A stretch of 28,590 nucleotides of DNA from a virus: the IMG/VR virus record IMGVR_UViG_3300035162_000149, positions 1-28,590 of that record; one strand, 5' to 3'. The notes below the pieces were generated by a model that made no database searches, was not told where the DNA came from, and was given only the letters and a program-made list of their open reading frames with translations. Position 1 is the stretch's first letter; each line of letters opens with the position of its first letter. Of this stretch, positions 6,625 through 11,135 are shown in pieces. The position numbers and the translations under genes were made by a program.

Positions 6625-6759
6625 GTAATAGTTGTGATCGTATCGGATATCCAACCTATCCTTTAATAACTACCGAGTTATCGCAGGGGCTATGCACTGG
6701 AGGGTCAACCACGCTCTGACGTTTTATTTAAGGAGTCCGTCAGCCTCTAGCCCGATCAC
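6625..6759. ncRNA. Structured element R2 (copy 2 of the duplicated intergenic fold)
   Basis: Helices seen directly: GTGATC (6634-6639) with GATCAC (6754-6759); GGATA (6645-6649) with TATCC (6657-6661); ATAACT (6666-6671) with AGTTAT (6676-6681) around a 4-base loop; GGGCTA (6687-6692) with TAGCCC (6748-6753); GAGG (6700-6703) with CCTC (6744-6747); CTGACG (6716-6721) with CGTCAG (6738-6743). All 22 bases from 6738 to 6759 are paired, in register, with four separate upstream segments, so the fold is a closed multi-branch junction. If transcribed leftwards from promoter 6794-6766 the predicted +1 is 6759, the first base of the closing helix. Blocks shared with 1559-1672 are GTAATAG (6625), CGTATCGG (6639), GGGCTA (6687) and GGGTCAA (6702). 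Function unknown. Confidence 0.6.
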
Positions 6760-6765
6760 TTTTAA

Positions 6766-6794
6766 ACTTTAATTGATTTTAGCTACAAAGTAAA
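6766..6794 (-). promoter_or_regulatory. Promoter in front of structured element R2
   Basis: Leftward TTTACT (6794-6789), 17-base spacer, TAAAGT (6771-6766). The -35 context GGTTTACTTTGTAG matches the site at 8790 (GGTTTACTTTATAG) at 13 of 14 bases. The predicted transcript start, 6759, coincides with the outermost helix of the R2 fold. Confidence 0.55.
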
Positions 6795-6803
6795 CCTATG
6801 TGT

Positions 6804-7013
6804 CTATTTATAACCAAATGCTATAAAAGCGTTAATTGTTATGCCTAAAGCAGAACATAACAACTGAACTGTATGTATCTTTAAGTTCTTGCTTTTACGC
6901 CATCGCAATACCTGCTGGGGTGAAGTTTTAGCTATATTGGCAAGCTGTCGGCTGTTTACGCCTTTGTTGTTTTGTGCCGCTATTAGGCATTTTCCTGTAT
7001 CGATTAATTCCAT
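6804..7013 (-). CDS. Small Cro/CI-type HTH regulator
   Basis: A 69-residue protein made almost entirely of an XRE-like helix-turn-helix: SRQLANIAKTSPQQVLRWRK (residues 21-40) followed by a helix IHTVQLLCSALG. It resembles Cro-like or host-type transcription regulators and could bind the TTTACT-containing operators around it. It is transcribed leftwards after the SSB gene and ends just before promoter 6794. AAGGG lies eight bases upstream of the ATG. With no integrase present it need not be a lysogeny repressor; timing of early genes is as likely. Confidence 0.75.
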   Translation of the reverse strand: MELIDTGKCLIAAQNNKGVNSRQLANIAKTSPQQVLRWRKSKNLKIHTVQLLCSALGITINAFIAFGYK

Positions 7014-7076
7014 GATCTTAACCCTTGTGATATATTAATTAGGCGGGTTCCCCCGACTCGCAACCTCCTATGGTTT

Positions 7077-7099
7077 GCCCCCCGAAAGGGGGGCTTTTT
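7077..7099 (+). terminator. Strong rightward intrinsic terminator
   Basis: GCCCCCC (7077-7083), GAAA loop, GGGGGGC (7088-7094), then TTTTT (7095-7099). The U-tract exists only for plus-strand transcription; on the minus strand the hairpin is followed by AAACC. It therefore faces opposite to every gene and implies a rightward transcript antisense to the HTH gene. Confidence 0.7.
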
Positions 7100-7103
7100 A
7101 AGC

Positions 7104-7400
7104 CTAGAACGGTATATCTTCATCCAACTGTTCAATACTCATATCGGCCTGCTTGGCAGGCGCTGCTGCCTGACCATCGGTAAAGAACACCTTCACATTA
7201 CCAAGAATAGGGGTTTGCACATTAGCTTCGCGCTCTTCTTTGGTTGTTGACTGGCTGATAAATCCATTGTTCTCATACTGATCCTGCTGCTCCGTATCCA
7301 CAAAGGTGGTCAGGTCAAGGTAAGTACCTTTGGCCCCTTTATACAGCCGAGACTTGTCAATCTTGGTCACGTCGATTCGTACAGATAATCCTACTTTCAT
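7104..7400 (-). CDS. ssb: Single-stranded DNA-binding protein (SSB-like)
   Basis: A 98-residue protein with a beta-rich body (LSVRIDVTKIDKSRLYKG, YLDLTTF, TPILGNVKVFF) and an acidic tail ending DEDIPF (residues 93-98), the classic SSB tip that binds partner proteins. It overlaps the YqaJ exonuclease stop as ATGA and follows the annealing protein, a standard recombination trio. It is shorter than bacterial SSB, typical for a phage OB-fold version. The OB-fold is inferred from context and tail. Confidence 0.75.
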   Translation of the reverse strand: MKVGLSVRIDVTKIDKSRLYKGAKGTYLDLTTFVDTEQQDQYENNGFISQSTTKEEREANVQTPILGNVKVFFTDGQAAAPAKQADMSIEQLDEDIPF

Positions 7401-7996
7401 TTTAACTTCTCCACTTGGTTTAGTATTTCAGACACAGCCCCTTGGACTTCAATGGCTAGTTTTGCGATATATTCTTCATCGCGTTCAACCCGCACTAGAA
7501 CATGCGGCATTTCTGGATGGTAGGCAAAGAAGTCCCACCAATCACGTTTGGTAATCCACATACAGCCCTGAATCTGCTGCCAGTATTTCTTAACCCCGAC
7601 CTGCGGATCACGCAGATAGCTGACCATAGTTTTAGGGGCTGGGCATTTAATCTCTAACCCTCCCTGATCCAATATCAAACCATCAGGCGAACAGCCAAAC
7701 TCATAGCTAGTGTGTAGAATAAAGCCAGTCTCGATAACATCATTGCTAGATATAAACTCATACGCCTCCCTAGCTTCTGGCTCTAGCTCAGTGCCGCGCT
7801 GCATCCACTCTGTAATGTGGAACGGCTCAGATTGCCTTGTAAGGCGTTCTGCGATCAATTCATTGATGTACCCATCAGCAGAAGTGCTTGGCTTACCAGT
7901 TAGTGTTATTAGCTTGGAAAACATACTAGCGGATGGCCTGCCCAGTCTTGCAGCAAGCCATTCTGGTGATCCCTGCTCATGGTCTAAGATGATCAC
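7397..7996 (-). CDS. YqaJ-type recombination exonuclease
   Basis: A 199-residue relative of lambda exonuclease (YqaJ viral recombinase family), which resects double-stranded ends 5' to 3' to make substrate for the annealing protein. Visible motifs are RGTELEPEA (67-75), CSPDG with D105, and the catalytic E115-I-K117, then YWQQIQG. The start is GTG at 7996, overlapping the annealing-protein stop as GTGA with AGAGG upstream. It is translated with its Sak3 partner and the SSB-like protein. Confidence 0.92.
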   Translation of the reverse strand: MIILDHEQGSPEWLAARLGRPSASMFSKLITLTGKPSTSADGYINELIAERLTRQSEPFHITEWMQRGTELEPEAREAYEFISSNDVIETGFILHTSYEFGCSPDGLILDQGGLEIKCPAPKTMVSYLRDPQVGVKKYWQQIQGCMWITKRDWWDFFAYHPEMPHVLVRVERDEEYIAKLAIEVQGAVSEILNQVEKLK

Positions 7997-8559
7997 TTCT
8001 TGGCCTCTAGTGCGGCAACAGCGCGATCAAAGTGCATCGCTAGAATCTGATCGACCGACCGAACCTTCAACCACTTGCAGAATTTCTCGCTGTCGGCACC
8101 AGTCTCATTAAGTAATTTTTTGATGGCGATTATCTGGTCGTCAGTGATAACTGCGTTCGCTATTACAGGGTTTATATCTTCACCTGCGTAGATGTAGTGA
8201 CCAAGCCCAAACATTGCGAAACATTTGACTAGACAGCGCATCTTGCTAGAGTTGATAGCAAACTTATCGGGGTTTGCGATAGCCTTATTGCGGTGATCCA
8301 TAACAGGAAGCCACATATGCCGCATCATCATCTGATCTTTCTCTGAGCCAGTATGTATATGGACTACGCAACTAATCTCAACTGTCCCTGTATCCTCGCA
8401 TTTATCCTCTTCGAAAGAGTAATGCAGGTCAGGATAATGCTCCATCATAGTGCCGTAAGCCCAAGCCCACGACAGATATGATAAGTTGCCTTTTTTCTCA
8501 ATATGCTGAGATACATCGATAGCAGATAGGGTTTGCCAGACTTCTTTAGATAAACTCAT
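7993..8559 (-). CDS. Sak3-type single-strand annealing protein (DUF1071)
   Basis: A 188-residue protein whose N-terminal half carries the DUF1071/Sak3 pattern: LSYLSWAWAYGTMMEHYPDLHYSF, then TGTVEISCVVHI and a central NPDKFAINSSKMRCLVKCFAMFGLGHYIYAGED. Sak3 proteins are a phage family grouped with Rad52-like annealers that pair complementary strands. The C-terminal third may bind partners. AGGAGG sits six bases upstream of its ATG, and it overlaps a small upstream gene by 14 bases. The YqaJ exonuclease follows directly, making a complete recombinase pair. Confidence 0.85.
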   Translation of the reverse strand: MSLSKEVWQTLSAIDVSQHIEKKGNLSYLSWAWAYGTMMEHYPDLHYSFEEDKCEDTGTVEISCVVHIHTGSEKDQMMMRHMWLPVMDHRNKAIANPDKFAINSSKMRCLVKCFAMFGLGHYIYAGEDINPVIANAVITDDQIIAIKKLLNETGADSEKFCKWLKVRSVDQILAMHFDRAVAALEAKK

Positions 8560-8725
8560 TTTGACCTCCTACAGTCATTTCGCTATTAGCAGTTTCACAT
8601 TGCTCTAAAGCATATTGGTCAGCGTAACCCCAATAATACTCTGGATTTTCAACATCCCTAACAGGATGCCCATGAATGGCATCATATTCGCCTTGCTCGT
8701 AATAACTTAGATCATTAATATTCAT
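8546..8725 (-). CDS. Small acidic early protein, 59 residues
   Basis: It runs from ATG at 8725 (GAGG five bases upstream) to TAA at 8546. The product is acidic and tyrosine-rich: YYEQGEYDAIHGHP, then NPEYYWGYADQYALEQ. The spaced G/Y pattern recalls many small phage early proteins with a YxxG...YxxGY layout and loosely the ribosome modulation factor; no function is assigned. It is the first gene after promoter 8762-8790. Confidence 0.7.
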   Translation of the reverse strand: MNINDLSYYEQGEYDAIHGHPVRDVENPEYYWGYADQYALEQCETANSEMTVGGQNEFI

Positions 8726-8761
8726 AATTGCCTCATACCCTGTTTTGTTAATTGAGGTTAA

Positions 8762-8790
8762 ATCTTAATCTATTTAAACTATAAAGTAAA
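8762..8790 (-). promoter_or_regulatory. Early promoter for the recombination operon
   Basis: Leftward TTTACT (8790-8785), 17-base spacer, TAAGAT (8767-8762); predicted start near 8755, 30 bases before the ATG at 8725. The -35 lies in GGTTTACTTTATAGTTTAAA, nearly the same as at 6795. It sits just past the late terminator, at the late/early boundary. Confidence 0.55.
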
Positions 8791-8811
8791 CCCTTTTGTT
8801 GATTAATGTGC

Positions 8812-8839
8812 AAAAAAAAGCCCCACGCTAGGCAGGGCT
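8812..8839 (-). terminator. Intrinsic terminator of the late operon
   Basis: Leftward AGCCCTGC (8839-8832), 5-base loop, then GTGGGGCT (8826-8819), with two G-U pairs, followed by a run of eight T. It lies about 20 bases after the endolysin stop, closing the virion and lysis block. Confidence 0.8.
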
Positions 8840-8856
8840 GATGTTCTACGTGGAAC

Positions 8857-9249
8857 TTAGTATGACCAGATCGCAGGGCAAGTAAAGCCGTCCTCTTCTG
8901 TGCACCCGTCTAAATGAATAAATCGACCTGAACCTTTCTGTTGAATACCGATCCTCCGTATGCCATGCTTCTGGGCTACTCTAATGATCTCTAACGCTTT
9001 TTCTCCGCTGGCTATTATATCGACTGCCTTGCCATACGTGTGCGACCCTAGAGCCTCTTTACGTGCTTCTATTGGATGCTCAGGCGATCTGTACGCGCTA
9101 GATAAGGCAAAGCTGAATCCGCACTCTTCGCGAATAGCATTTAGGGTCTTTAAAAAGTTAGTGTCAAAACCTTGATCGCCTGTATGCCTGCAAGCCAATT
9201 CTTTGGGCTTGAAATAATTCTTTTTTTCTGAATTTGATAATTTAGCCAT
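8857..9249 (-). CDS. Endolysin, M15-type D-Ala-D-Ala peptidase
   Basis: A 130-residue zinc peptidase that cuts peptidoglycan cross-links at lysis. Family motifs are SAYRS (51-55), S69-H70-x-x-G73-K-A-V-D77 with two zinc ligands, and the final IHLD with H112. Length is normal for a single-domain M15_3 enzyme; there is no signal peptide, so it needs the holin. AGAAGG lies upstream of the ATG. It is the last gene of the late operon, followed by a terminator. Confidence 0.9.
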   Translation of the reverse strand: MAKLSNSEKKNYFKPKELACRHTGDQGFDTNFLKTLNAIREECGFSFALSSAYRSPEHPIEARKEALGSHTYGKAVDIIASGEKALEIIRVAQKHGIRRIGIQQKGSGRFIHLDGCTEEDGFTCPAIWSY

Positions 9250-9286
9250 TAAATTTACCTTCTATTTTTTAACAAGTGATAAACCC

Positions 9287-9436
9287 TTACCGCTTGTCTT
9301 TGTTGATTTTATCAACCCTTTTTTTTAGCCGCTCAATTATAATACGTTGTTGTTCTATTTCAGTTTTTTGCTCCGACATTAGAACACGAACACGTTCTTC
9401 TTCGCTAACTTGCAGGGTAGGAAATGGTAAAATCAT
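9287..9436 (-). CDS. Small coiled-coil protein in the lysis cassette, 49 residues
   Basis: ATG at 9436 follows the holin stop with AGAAGG eight bases upstream; TAA at 9287. Most of the protein is one charged helix (EEERVRVLMSEQKTEIEQQR and IIERLKKRVDKI), probably a coiled coil. Between holin and endolysin it may modulate lysis, but nothing in the sequence proves it. Confidence 0.65.
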   Translation of the reverse strand: MILPFPTLQVSEEERVRVLMSEQKTEIEQQRIIIERLKKRVDKINKDKR

Positions 9437-9437
9437 T

Positions 9438-9818
9438 TTATTTACCTTCTATTGCTTTTGTTTTCTCAAATGATCTCATGCCGCCAAGTCCCAACAAACC
9501 GCCTAGAATAGGCATAAGTGTACCACCATCGGCTTGAGGTATCATAATTCCAAAACCAGCAGCGATAGGTGATATTAAGTAGTTAACTGCAAGTGCAAGG
9601 ACGCAAACCCATCCGGTTGCTGGCCTCCATCCAGACTGAAACCAATTACCTTTGGCTTCTTCAATGTTAAGTTCAACCTGTGCCAGTGCAAGTTCCTGTG
9701 CATGTTTATCCGACAGGGTGCTGATTTCGTGCGCGAGTTGAGCTTTTTGATCCTTGTCCTCGATAAATTTATCTAGTAGCCCAGTAACAGGCCCGATGAG
9801 TGAAGTTACAATGCTCAT
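9438..9818 (-). CDS. Holin of the 3-TM (GTA-holin) family
   Basis: A 126-residue protein with an N-terminal helical region containing KDQKAQLAHEI and a coiled-coil-like HAQELALAQVELNIEEAKG, then WFQSGWRPATGWVCVLALAVNY and further hydrophobic helices (LISPIAAGFGI, LMPILGGLLGLGGMRSFEK). This matches the GTA_holin_3TM family, which makes membrane holes for endolysin release. It overlaps the XhlA-like gene as ATGA and precedes the endolysin by two genes. Confidence 0.85.
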   Translation of the reverse strand: MSIVTSLIGPVTGLLDKFIEDKDQKAQLAHEISTLSDKHAQELALAQVELNIEEAKGNWFQSGWRPATGWVCVLALAVNYLISPIAAGFGIMIPQADGGTLMPILGGLLGLGGMRSFEKTKAIEGK

Positions 9819-9994
9819 AATTTGTCTAATAAAAATAGACCAATGATCAGCGGATAAATGCCCCAGAGCATTATCTCACTTTTTTTAAATCTTTGGGAGC
9901 CTTCATCTAATCGCTTTTCAATATTTTGATAGCGGACAGCACACTCTTTTTCGTGGCCTTCCAATCTTATTAGGGCTTCTTTTACTGTAGCCAT
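9815..9994 (-). CDS. XhlA-like lysis accessory protein, 59 residues
   Basis: ATG at 9994 overlaps the previous stop as TAATG, with AAAGGAT upstream; TGA at 9815. The N-terminal 40 residues form a charged helix (LEGHEKECAVRYQNIEKRLD) and the C-terminus is one membrane segment (IYPLIIGLFLL). This is the layout of XhlA-type hemolysin/holin-partner proteins found next to holins. It is translationally coupled to the holin. Confidence 0.75.
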   Translation of the reverse strand: MATVKEALIRLEGHEKECAVRYQNIEKRLDEGSQRFKKSEIMLWGIYPLIIGLFLLDKL

Positions 9995-10224
9995 TATTTA
10001 TCCTTTACTAATTTTAAGTCATAACCTTTAACTTTTTGCTGATTCGGGTTGACCCACTCTGGGCGACAAAAGGCCACAATGGGGTGATAGTTTTCTTCTC
10101 TTCGAGCCAATAAACGAGCATCATTTAAGCAATGGTCTTGGTATAGCCAATAGCTCGCCACTGTCTCGTCTGTTTCTGGAGGCAGTTGTACTATTAAAGC
10201 AAACACAATTATTAACTCTTTCAT
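9994..10224 (-). CDS. Small exported lysis-region protein, 76 residues
   Basis: The protein begins with a short hydrophobic segment (IIVFALIVQL) that may be a signal sequence, followed by a soluble part with two cysteines (C32, C53) that could form a disulfide in the periplasm. There is no lipobox, so a lipoprotein o-spanin is not supported. Its ribosome site is weak, suggesting translation depends on the gene before it. Unknown function; its location in the lysis cassette is the main clue. Confidence 0.6.
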   Translation of the reverse strand: MKELIIVFALIVQLPPETDETVASYWLYQDHCLNDARLLARREENYHPIVAFCRPEWVNPNQQKVKGYDLKLVKDK

Positions 10225-10232
10225 AACACATA

Positions 10233-10523
10233 CTATTTAGTCGATGATCGTTGATTGGATAAAATCGTTAAAATAGTCTTAGTGTCAGCCCTAACATCAC
10301 CAAGATCTTCTGCTACGTTAGACAGTTGTATTTCTGTTCTAGTCATCTTTTGTTGTAACTCGTCTACTTCATCTTCTATCTTTTCTACGTTCTCTGTGAC
10401 TTCTTCAATGTCCTCAGAGTTTTCAGAAGCCATAGCGTCTAAACTGGCATAAGAAAATAAAGCGCCACTTGCTACCATAACAACAGGCAACAAACCCAAT
10501 AAACTTGCTCCTTTAATTTCCAT
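10233..10523 (-). CDS. Membrane-anchored coiled-coil protein, possible i-spanin
   Basis: A 96-residue protein with an N-terminal membrane helix (LLGLLPVVMVASGALFSYA) and a long acidic coiled coil (residues about 32-75, heptads such as VTENVEKIEDEVDELQQKM). This is the topology of inner-membrane spanins, and the lysis neighbours agree, but no partner lipoprotein is visible. AGGAGG precedes the ATG, which overlaps the preceding gene by 11 bases. A structural or holin-regulator role is equally possible. Confidence 0.65.
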   Translation of the reverse strand: MEIKGASLLGLLPVVMVASGALFSYASLDAMASENSEDIEEVTENVEKIEDEVDELQQKMTRTEIQLSNVAEDLGDVRADTKTILTILSNQRSSTK

Positions 10524-10749
10524 TGCTTACCTCCTTTTGATTAACATCTGTAAGAGACGCCGACAGCATATTAACAAAAGCCTCGCGGCCTACTTTTAGC
10601 TGATCAATGTTAAATCCAAGGCTTCCTAGCTTCTTGTCTAAGTCTGCTATGTGATTAACCATCGCAATCTGTTGCTCGCTAAGGTCTTCAATATTGTGCT
10701 CTACTTCATTGACAGTAATGGTTTTGGTTTTGTTTTCATTTTTAGCCAT
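10513..10749 (-). CDS. DUF6447-like small protein
   Basis: A 78-residue protein: a lysine-rich start, TITVNEVEHNIEDLSEQQIA, then a helix (NHIADLDKKLGSLGFNIDQL) and a final REAFVNMLSASL. This matches small proteins of the DUF6447 type that accompany tail fibre genes in marine phages. Probable virion or fibre accessory; function unknown. Confidence 0.65.
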   Translation of the reverse strand: MAKNENKTKTITVNEVEHNIEDLSEQQIAMVNHIADLDKKLGSLGFNIDQLKVGREAFVNMLSASLTDVNQKEVSNGN

Positions 10750-10771
10750 TAGAGTTCTCCTTTAATTTAAT

Positions 10772-11122
10772 TTAGGCGGCCCACGGCACGCCCGTTGCGG
10801 TAAACGCCGCACGATCAATTTGGTTCTGGACGCGAGAGGTGCGGTTTGCTTCAATACGCGCTTTAGCTTCTTCCGCTGTCTCTTCGTCGTCTTTAATGCT
10901 GTCATAGATCCAACCAAGAACGTCAGCTTCAGTTAGATCGGCATAGGGTATGTACGAGCCGCTAGAAGCGTCATAGGTACATAGCAGCTTGCCACCTTCT
11001 GAAGCAGAGTACGATGGGGTAGTGTCAGACGTTGCTACACAACTCCAGTATGCCTTGATTACGCCACCATCAGCGTCAACGTGTGTCATGTCGGTCACTG
11101 ACCAAGTAGTTGTTATTGCCAT
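10772..11122 (-). CDS. DUF7936-like fibre-associated protein
   Basis: A 116-residue protein beginning MAITTTWSVTDMTHV, with a beta-rich first half (KAYWSCVATSD), then YADLTEADVLGWIYDSI and the ending GVPWAA. This end-to-end pattern is shared by a small protein family (DUF7936 type) usually found beside tail fibres in cyanophages and other marine phages. AAAGGAG precedes the ATG. Confidence 0.75.
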   Translation of the reverse strand: MAITTTWSVTDMTHVDADGGVIKAYWSCVATSDTTPSYSASEGGKLLCTYDASSGSYIPYADLTEADVLGWIYDSIKDDEETAEEAKARIEANRTSRVQNQIDRAAFTATGVPWAA

Positions 11123-11135
11123 GTTTCTTTCTCCT

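Larger units (their letters stand above)
6457..6803. other. Intergenic region ahead of the replication operon
   Basis: About 350 bases without a gene. From right to left it holds promoter 6794-6766, the folded element 6759-6625, and promoter 6593-6566 overlapped by a perfect palindrome. A further TATAAG box at 6521-6516 follows a weak -35 (TTGCTA). I see no tRNA and no frame with a convincing ribosome site. Confidence 0.65.

Noticed and set aside
6625-6759. tRNA, tmRNA or small ribozyme in the folded elements
   Set aside because: There is no GGTTCRA T-loop, no CCA-adjacent 7-bp acceptor, no tag-peptide frame, and no hammerhead, twister or pistol core that I can align.
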